Of a stretch of DNA of 36,780 nt, positions 11,709 through 19,993 are shown piece by piece. A model generated the notes under the pieces. The model did not search any database and was not told where the DNA came from. It worked only from the letters and a program-made list of their open reading frames with translations. How positions within the stretch are numbered: the stretch's first letter is position 1; every line of letters begins with the position of its first letter. This stretch comes from Cupriavidus pauculus (GTDB taxonomy: Bacteria; Pseudomonadota; Gammaproteobacteria; Burkholderiales; Burkholderiaceae), in contig NZ_BPUO01000028.1 of NCBI RefSeq assembly GCF_022179805.1, positions 1 through 36,780 of the forward strand, given 5' to 3'. Made by a program: the position numbers and the translations under genes.

Positions 11709-11933
11709 GTGCTGAGCCCGCATGAACTTGCCACGCTGATGTTGATCGGCAATGGCCCCCATACCCGCAACGACACGTCGACCATCCCGGCGCGTGAAAT
11801 CGACCCCGTCGATCTCGATGCGCTGATCACCATGGAAATGGTGATCCTGCAATCCGAACAGGGCAAACGTCCCTGCCCGCAAATCACCGCGCACGGCCGC
11901 TCGATGCTGGCCGCCGTGGGCCGCCTGGGTTAG
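11709..11933 (+). CDS. Small conserved-looking protein of unknown function
   Basis: A 74-residue protein with no recognised domain, starting at GTG 11709 behind a strong AAGGAG site. It begins LSPHELATLMLI, has an acidic middle (EIDPVDLDALITMEMV) and ends GRSMLAAVGRLG. The layout, a helix followed by Asp/Leu-rich and Gly-Arg-rich parts, resembles small winged-helix-like proteins found singly in Cupriavidus/Ralstonia, but I cannot assign a function. The frame is open upstream to 11562, but that part lacks a ribosome-binding site. It stands alone between the transporter operon and the convergent peroxidase gene. Confidence 0.6.
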   Translation: MLSPHELATLMLIGNGPHTRNDTSTIPAREIDPVDLDALITMEMVILQSEQGKRPCPQITAHGRSMLAAVGRLG

Positions 11934-11975
11934 CTGCGTTCTGTAACCGATGTCAAGCCGGTGTCGAACCGGTGA

Positions 11976-13349
11976 CTATCGGATGACGGCCGCCGTCTTT
12001 GCGGCTGTCTTTGCCACCGGTGCTTGATAGCCGTCGGTCAGCGTCTTCAGGAAGGCAATCACATCGCGCATGTCGGCTTCGGTCATGGTCGGCTTGTCGC
12101 CCGGCTTGCCACCGAACGGCGCTTCCATATTGACGTTCGCGTGGTACTGCGTCGGCAGGTCGTCGAACTTGATCACCTTGCCGTCCTTGCCGCGCGGATA
12201 CCATTTCTCCGGCTTCACGTCGCGCTCGGCATAGAAGTGCATCACCTCGTCCAGCGAATGGAACACGCCGTTGTGGAAGAACGCATGGCGCAGCGCCACG
12301 TTGCGCAGTGACGGCGTGCGGAACAGCCCGCAATAGTCGGCGCGGTCCTTGAGGTCGGTTCGATCCGGACCACACAGCCCCAGGTCGTGGAATGCCGGAT
12401 CGGCATTGCCGGCCAGCTTGCGATTGCGCGGCGCGCCCACCGCGATAAAGCCGAAATCCGAAAACGCCGGGAATGCGCCCTCGCGGATATCGGCCGCATG
12501 ACACGCCGCACAGTTGCCCTTGCCGGGATCGTTGAACACGCGCAGGCCGCGCAGTTCCTGCTGCGTCAACTTTGCCTGGCCGCGCAGCACTGCGTCGTAC
12601 TTGCTGGAATAGGGATAGAACTCCGACGGCGTCTGCTGGAACACCTCCAGCGCCATCAGCACCGCGTTGAAGGCGGTGTCCTCGTCGTCCAGTACATCCT
12701 GCCCAAGCACCTCGCGGAAGGTCTCCGCATGCGGCCCGTTGCGGATCTTCTCGACCACCACACGCGGCTCGCCGTTGGCCATCTCATGCGCCGACAGCAG
12801 CGGGATGCGCGCCTGGTCGTGCGCCGAGCCCGCGCGACCGTCCCAGTTGTGGCCGCCGGCCGGCCCCTGGTCCTCGGCGTCGTTGCCGTCGTTTTCGCGA
12901 TAGTGATCGGTATAGGCCGGCACATTCTGCACGTAGCGCAGCGACGGCGCCGCGCGCACGCCCGTGCGCGTCATGTCGGCACCGCCCAGTTGCACGGACA
13001 GGTTATTCGGCGGACCGTAGGCGTGCTCGGGGCTGTGGCAGGTGGCGCACGACTGCTTGCCCGAGGCCGACAGGGACGGATCGAAGAACAGCGCCTTGCC
13101 CAGCGCGCCGAGTTGCGCGATGTCCGGATGGCGCTCGGCCATCATCGCGTAGAACGGCTTGGCCCCAGCCGCCTTGGGCGCGCTGGCCACCACGGCTGGT
13201 GCCGTCACCACTGCAGCCGGCGCCGCCTCCTGCTTGCCGCAGCCCGCCATCAGACCGGCCAGCAGCGCAATCAACAGGCTGCCCGCTACGCGCATCCAGG
13301 TGAACAGCGACGGGAACGCGGCGTTCCACAACAGCGGCGGCAGGCTCAT
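11976..13349 (-). CDS. Di-haem cytochrome c peroxidase, MauG/CcpA family lipoprotein
   Basis: About 457 residues with two haem c sites, CATCH (about 101-105) and CAACH (about 280-284), placed as in bacterial di-haem peroxidases and MauG. FFDPSLSASGKQSCATCH is the typical first-haem context, and RTPSLRNVALRHAFFHNGVF lies near the C-terminus. The N-terminus has the stretch RVAGSLLIALLAGLMAGC, a lipoprotein-type signal, so it is probably anchored and faces the periplasm. The start is uncertain: 13349 is given, but ATG 13295 would give a cleaner 19-residue lipoprotein signal; neither has a good ribosome-binding site. It is divergent from the AcpA-type phosphoesterase. Either peroxide reduction or oxidation of a partner protein is possible. 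Confidence 0.88.
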   Translation of the reverse strand: MSLPPLLWNAAFPSLFTWMRVAGSLLIALLAGLMAGCGKQEAAPAAVVTAPAVVASAPKAAGAKPFYAMMAERHPDIAQLGALGKALFFDPSLSASGKQSCATCHSPEHAYGPPNNLSVQLGGADMTRTGVRAAPSLRYVQNVPAYTDHYRENDGNDAEDQGPAGGHNWDGRAGSAHDQARIPLLSAHEMANGEPRVVVEKIRNGPHAETFREVLGQDVLDDEDTAFNAVLMALEVFQQTPSEFYPYSSKYDAVLRGQAKLTQQELRGLRVFNDPGKGNCAACHAADIREGAFPAFSDFGFIAVGAPRNRKLAGNADPAFHDLGLCGPDRTDLKDRADYCGLFRTPSLRNVALRHAFFHNGVFHSLDEVMHFYAERDVKPEKWYPRGKDGKVIKFDDLPTQYHANVNMEAPFGGKPGDKPTMTEADMRDVIAFLKTLTDGYQAPVAKTAAKTAAVIR

Positions 13350-13594
13350 GACGAATTGACGACGGGACGGTGACGAAGGAATGGCGCTGGAGCCTATGCC
13401 GCGTTTGTGACATCCACATGACGTTTCACGCGATCGACACGCCATCGACACCTTCGCCGGCTCTGTATCCGTCTGCCATGCGGGCCATCATCAATCTGAC
13501 ATATGTCCGGATCACACTCGCGGCGCACCCAGCAGTACCCATAAGTTGTACCGACGGCAACGCCGTCATCCCACATATAAAAAAGAGGAAAGCC

Positions 13595-15712
13595 ATGAGC
13601 CGTAAACCCCGTCTGTGGCCGCTGGCCGCATTGGCCGCCGCATGCCTGTCCGCCTGTGGCGGCAGCGATTCCGGCAGCACCGCCACGCCTGCCGCCACCA
13701 CGTCAGGCGTCGTCACGGGCAGCTACTTCGAGCATGCCAAGGTCTGTATCGACGCCAACGCCAACGCCAAGTGCGACAGCGGCGAGGCTTCGACCTTCAC
13801 GGACGCCAAGGGCGCCTTCACGGTAACCGGCCAAGGCCCGGTCGTTGCCGAGATCGGCACGGACGCCTTCCGCAATGACGATGCCGGTGGCCATGCTGCC
13901 GTGACGCGCAAGCTGATGTTCCGCGCACCGGCCGCCGCCAATGGCGTGGTCAGCGCCATTTCCACCGAACTGGCCGCACTGATGGACAGCAACGGCGGCA
14001 ACCTGGACGCCGCGCGCGCGCAACTGGCCGACCGCCTGGGCGTGGCCGCTGACAAGCTGCTGGAAGACCACAACAAGGAATCGGACAGCAAGATCAAGGC
14101 CGCGCTGCAGGGCGAGATCGAGCAGGCCATCGAACTGATCGCCAATGCCGTGGCAGCGGGCGGCGACGTCGCCGGCGCCATCAAGGCCGGCGTGGCACAG
14201 CGCGTGGCGCTGAACAACATCCGCAACGTGGTGGTGATCTACGCCGAAAACCGCGGCTTCGACAACCTCTACGGTCTGTTCCCGGGCGCCAACGGCATTC
14301 CGGGCGTGAACTCCAGCGCAGTGGGTACCGTCGAGCCGCAGAAGGACTTCGACACCACGGCGCTGGCCTCGCTGCCGCCCACCTGGGGCGGATTCACCGC
14401 GGCAGGCCAGGCCGTGACGCTGCCTGAAGCCAATACCGTGGGCTGGGCCAACAAGCCGTTCCGCATCGACGATCCGGCCGGCGTCAACGGCACGGGCGTG
14501 GTGGTGGACCAGAGCGTGGTCACGCGCGACCTCGTGCACAAGTTCTACCAGAACCAGATGCAGATCAACGGCGGCAAGAACGACCGCTTCGCCGCGTTCT
14601 CCGACGCCGGCGGCATCACCATGGGCTACTACGACGGCAGCAAGATGGCCATGTGGCAGATGGCCAAGGACTTCGTGCTGGCCGACAACTTCTTCATGGG
14701 CGCCTTCGGCGGCTCGTTCCTGAACCACCAGTACCTGGTCTGCGCCTGCGTGCCGAAGTACCCGAACGCAGACACCTCGGTGGCGTCGGGTTCGATCGCG
14801 GCCGTGGCCGCCGACGGCAAGAGCCTGGCACTGAAGGACACCAGCCCGACCAGCATCCTGACCGGCCGTGCCGTGTACGTGAACGACGGCGCGATCACGC
14901 CGAAGGACGCCACCGGCACGTTCTACGCCGTGAACACGATGCAGCCGGCCTACCAGCCAAGCGGCAACGCACCGGCGTCGGCCGACGCCACCAAGCTGCT
15001 GGCCGACCCGAACCTGGCCAGCACGCTGCCCGCGCAAACCCAGGACACCATCGCCACGTACCTGGACAAGCGCGGCGTGGACTGGGCCTGGTACGCGGGC
15101 GCATGGAAGACCGTCTCGGCCGACCGCACGAAGATCTACAACAACACCACGCCGAACTTCCAGGCCCACCACCAGCCGTTCAACTTCTACGCGGCGTTCA
15201 GCCCGGTGGATCACGCCGACTACCGTACGGCCCACCTGAAGGACTTCGACAGCCAGTTCTTCACCGATGCCGCCGCCGGCAAGCTGCCTGCCGTGACGTT
15301 CTACAAGCCGCAGGGCAACCTGAACCAGCACGCGGGCTACGCCAACGTGGCGGACGGCGATGCCCACATCGTCGACGTGATCAAGCACCTGCAGGCCAGC
15401 CCGCAATACAAGAACATGCTGATCGTGGTGACGTACGACGAAAACGGTGGCTTCTACGACCACGCGCCGGTGCCCACCGCCGACCGCTGGGGTCCGGGTA
15501 CGCGTATTCCGGCCATCATCGTCTCGCCGTACGCCAGGAAGGGCTTCGTGGACCATACGCAGTACGACACCGCATCGATCCTGCGCTTCATCACGCGCCG
15601 CTTTGCGCTGCCGACGCTGCCGGGCCTGAAGCTGCGTGACGATTCGCTGGTTGCCAACGGCAAGCCGGCCATGGGTGACCTGACCAACGCGCTGACGTTC
15701 CCGGCGCAGTAA
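13595..15712 (+). CDS. acpA: AcpA/phospholipase C-type phosphoesterase, lipoprotein
   Basis: A 705-residue exported metal-dependent phosphoesterase. The signal ends in a lipobox (ACLSAC, Cys21), so it is a likely outer-membrane or periplasmic lipoprotein. An N-terminal module includes VCIDANANAKCDSGEAS, a Ca-binding-like D-x-N-x-N loop. The phosphoesterase domain starts around residue 208 with VVVIYAENRGFDNLYG, followed by GAFGGSFLNHQYL (nucleophile region in AcpA) and TYDENGGFYDHAPVP plus IVSPYARKGFVDHTQYD, the conserved C-terminal metal and substrate motifs. ATG 13595 follows AAGAGGAAAG; the open frame back to 13370 lacks a signal peptide. A strong terminator follows. It may release phosphate from phosphoesters or phospholipids; the true substrate is unknown. 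Confidence 0.88.
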   Translation: MSRKPRLWPLAALAAACLSACGGSDSGSTATPAATTSGVVTGSYFEHAKVCIDANANAKCDSGEASTFTDAKGAFTVTGQGPVVAEIGTDAFRNDDAGGHAAVTRKLMFRAPAAANGVVSAISTELAALMDSNGGNLDAARAQLADRLGVAADKLLEDHNKESDSKIKAALQGEIEQAIELIANAVAAGGDVAGAIKAGVAQRVALNNIRNVVVIYAENRGFDNLYGLFPGANGIPGVNSSAVGTVEPQKDFDTTALASLPPTWGGFTAAGQAVTLPEANTVGWANKPFRIDDPAGVNGTGVVVDQSVVTRDLVHKFYQNQMQINGGKNDRFAAFSDAGGITMGYYDGSKMAMWQMAKDFVLADNFFMGAFGGSFLNHQYLVCACVPKYPNADTSVASGSIAAVAADGKSLALKDTSPTSILTGRAVYVNDGAITPKDATGTFYAVNTMQPAYQPSGNAPASADATKLLADPNLASTLPAQTQDTIATYLDKRGVDWAWYAGAWKTVSADRTKIYNNTTPNFQAHHQPFNFYAAFSPVDHADYRTAHLKDFDSQFFTDAAAGKLPAVTFYKPQGNLNQHAGYANVADGDAHIVDVIKHLQASPQYKNMLIVVTYDENGGFYDHAPVPTADRWGPGTRIPAIIVSPYARKGFVDHTQYDTASILRFITRRFALPTLPGLKLRDDSLVANGKPAMGDLTNALTFPAQ

Positions 15713-15731
15713 GCCAGCATCCCGCCACCAG

Positions 15732-15765
15732 AAAGGGGCGCCCTCTCGCGGGGGCGCCCCTTTTT
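15732..15765 (+). terminator. Rho-independent terminator after the phosphoesterase gene
   Basis: AAAGGGGCGCCC (15732-15743) pairs perfectly with GGGCGCCCCTTT (15752-15763) around an 8-nt loop and is followed by a T run. It lies 19 bp after the phosphoesterase stop. The A run on the 5' side means it may also work in the opposite direction. Confidence 0.92.
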
Positions 15766-15860
15766 CGTTCCCGGCCAGGCGTCGGCGGATCGCCGACAGG
15801 CAACCGGTGCCGGAATGACTATAGTCTCTGCAGTCATGCCAACCTGCCGAGGAGCCCGCC

Positions 15861-17288
15861 ATCGCCGCCTGGCAATCGGATATCCCCGCCCGGCTCGACC
15901 GCCTGCCGTGGTCTGCCTGGCACTGGCGCGTCGCCATCGCGCTGGGCGTCGCCTGGGTGCTCGACGGGCTCGAAGTGACGCTCGTGGGCTCGATCGGCGC
16001 CGTGCTGGAGCGGCCGGACACGCTGGGCCTGGACGCGACGCGGGTGGGCTGGTCGGGGTCGCTCTATATATTAGGGGCGGTCATTGGCGCGCTGCTGTTC
16101 GGACGCCTGGCCGACCGGCTCGGCCGCAAGAAGCTGTTCCTGGCCACGCTGGCCGTCTACATGGCGGCCACGCTGGCCACGGCGTTCTCCCCGAACTTCG
16201 CGTTCTTCGCGGCTTGCCGGTTCGTGACCGGACTGGGCATCGGCGGCGAATATGCCGCCATCAATTCCGCCATCGACGAACTGATCCCGGCACGCGTGCG
16301 TGGCCGCGTAAACCTGGCCATCAACGGCAGCTTCTGGCTGGGCGCGGCGCTGGGCGCCGGCCTGAGCCTGGTGCTGCTGGACCCGCGCGTGTTCGGCCCG
16401 GTCTGGGGCTGGCGCGCCTGCTTCGCGCTGGGCGCGGTGCTGGCCGTGGCCATCGTGCTGGTGCGCCGCCACGTGCCGGAAAGCCCGCGGTGGCTTACCA
16501 CCCACGGCCGCCATGAGGAAGCCGCGCGCGTGATCGCCGGCATCGAGGCCGAGGTGGCGCGGCAACACGGTCCGCTGCCCGCCGTGGAAGGCGCCATGGT
16601 TGCCTACGCCGGCAAACCCATCCCGCCGCTGCGCGAGATCTTGCGGCTGCTGCTGCACCGCTACCGCATGCGCAGCATCGTCACGTTCGCGCTGATGGTG
16701 GCGCAGGCGTTCTTCTACAACGCCATCTTCTTCACCTATTCGCTGGTGCTGACCCGGTTCCAGGGCGTGTCCGAGGAACGCGTGGCGCTCTATATCTTTC
16801 CGTTCGCGCTGGGCAATGCGCTGGGGCCGCTGGTGCTGGGCCCTCTGTTCGACCGGATCGGACGGCGCAGGATGATCGCGGTGACCTATGTGCTGTCGGG
16901 CATCGGCCTGGCCGCCACCGGCTGGGCCTTCATGCAGGGCTGGCTCGACGCGCGCGCCCAGGCCATGTGCTGGTCGGCCGTGTTCTTCCTGGCATCGGCG
17001 GCGGCCAGTTCGGCCTACCTGACCGCCAGCGAGGTCTTTCCGCTGGAAATGCGCGCGTTGGCCATCTCGGTGTTCTACGCCGTGGGCACGGGCACCGGCG
17101 GCTTCATCGCCCCGGTACTGTTTGGCATGCTGATCGAAACGGGCAGCCGTGGCGCGGTGGCTGTGGGGTACGGCATCGGGGCGGCGCTGGTGATCGTGGC
17201 CGGTCTGATGGCACTGCGATACGGCGTGAATGCGGAACGGCGCGCGCTGGAAGACATCGCGCCGCCGCTTGGTGTGCAGGAAGATTGA
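15861..17288 (+). CDS. MFS metabolite transporter with a non-standard start (ATC)
   Basis: A 12-helix major facilitator of the sugar/metabolite-porter type, 475 residues if counted from 15861. Motif A appears as GRLADRLGRKK after TM2, and GGEYAAINSAIDELIPARVRGR and VPESPRWL fit the family. The frame has no ATG, GTG or TTG between the stop at 15822 and GTG 15957, yet the frame before 15957 encodes a typical N-terminus (IAAWQSDIPARLDRLPWSAW, then TM1). GAGGAG sits 6 bp before ATC 15861, exactly where a start should be. Beginning at 15957 would remove most of TM1. The gene also has rare ATA and TTA codons back to back at 16068-16073. It may use AUC, be a start-lost pseudogene, or hold a sequencing error. 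Substrate unknown. Confidence 0.75.
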   Translation: MAAWQSDIPARLDRLPWSAWHWRVAIALGVAWVLDGLEVTLVGSIGAVLERPDTLGLDATRVGWSGSLYILGAVIGALLFGRLADRLGRKKLFLATLAVYMAATLATAFSPNFAFFAACRFVTGLGIGGEYAAINSAIDELIPARVRGRVNLAINGSFWLGAALGAGLSLVLLDPRVFGPVWGWRACFALGAVLAVAIVLVRRHVPESPRWLTTHGRHEEAARVIAGIEAEVARQHGPLPAVEGAMVAYAGKPIPPLREILRLLLHRYRMRSIVTFALMVAQAFFYNAIFFTYSLVLTRFQGVSEERVALYIFPFALGNALGPLVLGPLFDRIGRRRMIAVTYVLSGIGLAATGWAFMQGWLDARAQAMCWSAVFFLASAAASSAYLTASEVFPLEMRALAISVFYAVGTGTGGFIAPVLFGMLIETGSRGAVAVGYGIGAALVIVAGLMALRYGVNAERRALEDIAPPLGVQED

Positions 17289-17438
17289 TCTAACCCCACG
17301 CACTTTGAGAATCGTCCTCTGTTTTTGGGCTTGACCTGACTCCAGAATGGATTTCGTCAGGCGCGGCTGCCACGGCTACCACGGTCGAAAGCGGCGGCGC
17401 CTGCCGACACTGTTCACTTAACCTGAGGGGTCAATACC

Positions 17439-17795
17439 ATGCAAGCCAACGCACAAGGGATCATGTCCGGAGGTGGCGGGAATGACGACGATGCGATGCC
17501 ACCGCCGGCGCCCGCCAGCGGGAAAAGATACTCGATCAAGGACCTGAAGGGCTGCCTGGCCGGACGCCGGCCGGCGCCTACCCGCGAGGAAATCGACCAG
17601 GCCGTGACCGAAGCGGACGCCAAGCGGCGGCGCAATGCCGCCGAGGTGGATTTCACGCCCGGCAAGAGCCGCTCCATCGGTGACCTGAAGGGTTGCCTCG
17701 CGGGCCGCGTGCAAGGGGTGGCGCCAACCGCGGAAGAGATCAAGGGCGCGATCGCGGAGTCGATCTGTAATCGCTACCTCAGGAGCTTCGCATGA
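17439..17795 (+). CDS. Unusual VapB-like antitoxin with two repeated modules
   Basis: A 118-residue protein starting at ATG 17439 behind GAGGGG. Residues 1-30 are Gly/Asp/Pro-rich and probably disordered. Two copies of the pattern SIxDLKGCLAGR...APTxEEIxxAI follow, at about 32-56 and 79-105, 47 codons apart. It overlaps the PIN-domain gene by 4 bp (ATGA), the usual antitoxin-toxin arrangement. In known VapB antitoxins the toxin-wrapping tail often has a pattern such as GCLKG...PVSLEDMDAAI, so each repeat looks like such a tail; no AbrB, RHH or HTH DNA-binding domain is visible. Assignment rests on gene order and this resemblance, which is my inference. Confidence 0.65.
   Translation: MQANAQGIMSGGGGNDDDAMPPPAPASGKRYSIKDLKGCLAGRRPAPTREEIDQAVTEADAKRRRNAAEVDFTPGKSRSIGDLKGCLAGRVQGVAPTAEEIKGAIAESICNRYLRSFA
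17532..17753 (+). repeat. Tandem internal repeat encoding the duplicated antitoxin module
   Basis: Two units, about 17532-17606 and 17673-17753, encode the two DLKGCLAGR modules. The core is nearly identical in DNA as well: gacctgaagggctgcctggc at 17541 and gacctgaagggttgcctcgc at 17682, differing mainly at third positions. The 141-bp period keeps the frame, which points to an in-frame duplication. Confidence 0.75.
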
Positions 17796-18187
17796 TCGGC
17801 CTGGATACCAATGTCCTCGTCCGCTACTTCGCACGGGACGATCCGGGGCTGACGCCGGTGGCCGATGCCTTGCTCGATTCGCTGTCTTCCCGCCAGCGTG
17901 GCTTCGTGCCGACGGTGGTGCTGGCGGAACTCGTCTGGACGATGGACCGGCGCTACGGCGCCGACCATCCCGAGATCATCGAGATCATTGGCCACCTGGT
18001 GCAGAGCGAAGAATTGGTGCTGGAGTCGCGGCGCGTCGTGCAATCCGCGCTGAGGCTCTACGTGGCAAGCTGCGGAGACTTTGCCGACTGCCTGATCCTC
18101 CGGACCTGCGAGGACGCCGGCTGCGACAACCTGGCGACGTTCGACCGCGCGGCCCGGCGCCTGGCCGGCTTGAACCTGCCGCATTGA
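17792..18187 (+). CDS. vapC: PIN-domain ribonuclease toxin, VapC family
   Basis: A 131-residue PIN-domain protein of normal VapC length. The four acidic residues expected for Mg-dependent RNA cleavage are present: Asp5 in GLDTNVLVRYF, Glu46 in VVLAELVWTM, Asp99 in DFADCLIL and Asp118 in LATFDRAA. It starts within the end of the upstream repeat protein (ATGA), so the pair is co-translated as in type II toxin-antitoxin modules. VapC toxins cut specific tRNA or rRNA sites; the target here cannot be read from sequence. It ends 10 bp before the convergent SDR gene. Confidence 0.9.
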   Translation: MIGLDTNVLVRYFARDDPGLTPVADALLDSLSSRQRGFVPTVVLAELVWTMDRRYGADHPEIIEIIGHLVQSEELVLESRRVVQSALRLYVASCGDFADCLILRTCEDAGCDNLATFDRAARRLAGLNLPH

Positions 18188-18197
18188 AGCGGCAGGC

Positions 18198-18917
18198 TCA
18201 GCTCAACCCATCGAGCACCATATGTTGTCCATGAATGGCCTCGGCCGCGTCGGACGCCAGAAAGGCGACGGCGCGTGCCGCGGCGCCGGTGGAGACCCAC
18301 CGGGCCGGGTCGGCCGATGGCATCGCATTCCGGTTGGCCGGCGTATCGAGGATGCTGGGGGCAATGCTGTTGACGTTGATGCCCGAGGCCCTGACCTCGT
18401 GCGACAGGCTTTCCACCAACCGTTGCAGCGCGCTCTTGGACGCCGTGTAGGCGCCCATCGCGGCGGCACCGGCGGCAGCGCCGCGTGCCGACACCGCGAC
18501 CACCTTGCCACGCCGCTGGAACGTCATGGCCGGAATGAAATGGCCGGTGACGGCCACGAACGACCACGCGTTCAGATCCATCATGCGCATCCAGGATTCC
18601 CGGCTCAGCGCGTGGGTGGCCTCGCCCATTTCGAAGCCGCCGGCCACGTGGACCAGCACGTCGATCGTCCCGAACGCGTCGAGGATGGCCGCCGCCACCG
18701 GTGCCATCGCCGTATCGGACGTCACATCGGCCGCGTGCAGCAGCGTGCCGCCATGGTCCGGTTCGGGATGCGCGAACACGCTCTGCAGGTGCTGCAGGTT
18801 GTGGTCGATCAGCGCCAGCCGGGCGCCCTCCCCCGCGAAGCGGCTGGCCACGGCACGGCCCAGGGCGCCTGCCGCCCCGGTAATCACGACATGACGACGG
18901 GTGGCCTGGGCTTCCAT
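18198..18917 (-). CDS. Short-chain dehydrogenase/reductase (SDR), classical type
   Basis: A 239-residue NAD(P)-dependent oxidoreductase. The cofactor-binding TGAAGALGR is at about residues 14-22. The catalytic Tyr and Lys are in GAYTASKSAL, preceded by a Ser in VVAVSARGAA, and the protein ends with the family pattern HGQHMVLDGLS. ATG 18917 follows GGAGAT and fits the family start; the frame is open upstream but passes into the region before the RhtA-like gene. It stands alone, so the substrate is unknown. Similar stand-alone SDRs are often annotated as 3-oxoacyl-ACP reductase-like without proof. Confidence 0.88.
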   Translation of the reverse strand: MEAQATRRHVVITGAAGALGRAVASRFAGEGARLALIDHNLQHLQSVFAHPEPDHGGTLLHAADVTSDTAMAPVAAAILDAFGTIDVLVHVAGGFEMGEATHALSRESWMRMMDLNAWSFVAVTGHFIPAMTFQRRGKVVAVSARGAAAGAAAMGAYTASKSALQRLVESLSHEVRASGINVNSIAPSILDTPANRNAMPSADPARWVSTGAAARAVAFLASDAAEAIHGQHMVLDGLS

Positions 18918-19047
18918 GGTGATCTCCGGGAAAAAGGTCCTTCCACCATAGTGCCTGGGGTGGGACTTCGCCAGCGCCGGCCGCGCCAACTGTACAGCAC
19001 GCGGCACTGGCATCTGTGCATGGCTGGCCGGCCGATGTTCGGGCAAG

Positions 19048-19986
19048 ATGCCGCACCGGTCCGCAACGGGCCTACCGCACCAGGACAAGGAATTGCCTCT
19101 CACCCGGCCTCTCGCCCGCCTCCATCAAAGCGACACCCTGCTGGCCGTGCTGGCCCTGGTCGGCTCCATGGCGTCGCTCTGCATCGGCACCTCGTTCGCC
19201 AAGAGCCTGTTCGGGGCGATTGGCGCGCAAGGCACCGTGGCGCTGCGGGTGGGCTTTGCCGCGCTGATCCTGATCGCGGTCTGGCGGCCATGGCGCTTTC
19301 CGCTGTCGGGCGCCCATGCCCGGGCCATCGCCCTTTACGGTGCGGCGCTGGGTGCCACGAACCTGCTGTTCTATATGTCGTTGCGCACGATCCCGCTGGG
19401 ATTGGCCATCGCCATCGAATTCACCGGTCCGCTGACCGTGGCCGTGCTGTCGTCGCGTCGGGCCATCGACTTCCTCTGGATTGCCTGTGCGGTGGCGGGG
19501 CTCGTCCTGCTGCTGCCGCTGGGCGAGGCAGCAACCCATCTTGACCCCGTCGGCATTGGCTTTGCGCTGACGGCCGGCGTCGGCTGGGCGCTCTATATCG
19601 TATTTGGCCAGATGGCCGGCAGCGCGCATGGCGGCCAGGCGACGTCGCTGGGCATGACCATGGCGGCGCTGGTGGCGCTGCCGTTCGGCGTGGCCCATGC
19701 GGGCACGGATCTGTTCTCCCCCGGCCTGCTGCTGTCCGGGCTGGCCGTCGGGCTGATGTCGAGTGCGATTCCCTACTCGCTGGAGATGGTCGCGCTGAAG
19801 CGACTGCCGCGCCGGACCTTCGGCATCCTGTTGAGCCTGGAGCCAGCCATGGGCGCGCTGGCCGGGCTGGCGTTCCTGCACGAACAACTGACGGCGATCC
19901 AGTGGGTAGCCATCGCGGCCATCATCACGGCATCGATCGGTTGTACCGCGACGGCGCGCAGCAAGCGCCCGGTTTCGGCCGACTAG
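19048..19986 (+). CDS. rhtA: RhtA-like EamA/DMT family exporter
   Basis: A 312-residue, ten-helix drug/metabolite transporter. It follows E. coli RhtA (threonine/homoserine exporter) closely in pattern: SLCIGTSFAKSLFGAIGAQG near the N-terminus, GLAIAIEFTGPLTVAVLSSRR in the middle and SSAIPYSLEMVALKRLPRRTFG plus LEPAMGALAGL toward the end. It is expected to export small amphipathic amino acids at the inner membrane. The start is uncertain: ATG 19048 has only a weak ribosome-binding site, and the first 25 or so residues are not conserved-looking. It is divergent from the SDR and ends 7 bp before the convergent GNAT gene. Confidence 0.85.
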   Translation: MPHRSATGLPHQDKELPLTRPLARLHQSDTLLAVLALVGSMASLCIGTSFAKSLFGAIGAQGTVALRVGFAALILIAVWRPWRFPLSGAHARAIALYGAALGATNLLFYMSLRTIPLGLAIAIEFTGPLTVAVLSSRRAIDFLWIACAVAGLVLLLPLGEAATHLDPVGIGFALTAGVGWALYIVFGQMAGSAHGGQATSLGMTMAALVALPFGVAHAGTDLFSPGLLLSGLAVGLMSSAIPYSLEMVALKRLPRRTFGILLSLEPAMGALAGLAFLHEQLTAIQWVAIAAIITASIGCTATARSKRPVSAD

Positions 19987-19993
19987 CTACTGC

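Noticed and set aside
13498..13507. GACATATGTC palindrome upstream of the phosphoesterase gene as a regulator site
   Set aside because: It is only 10 bp, with no further symmetry, and does not match a Pho box; chance occurrence is likely.
13703..16021. A 772-codon open frame on the minus strand across the phosphoesterase gene, its terminator and the start of the MFS gene
   Set aside because: It spans two sense genes and a terminator, and its composition is that of an antisense shadow.
15815..16516. A frame starting at ATG 15836 as the real start of the MFS transporter
   Set aside because: It is out of frame with the transporter and gives an Arg/Gly/Ala-rich product with no membrane helices. 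A frameshift was considered, but the transporter frame is intact through TM1, so only the start codon is in doubt.
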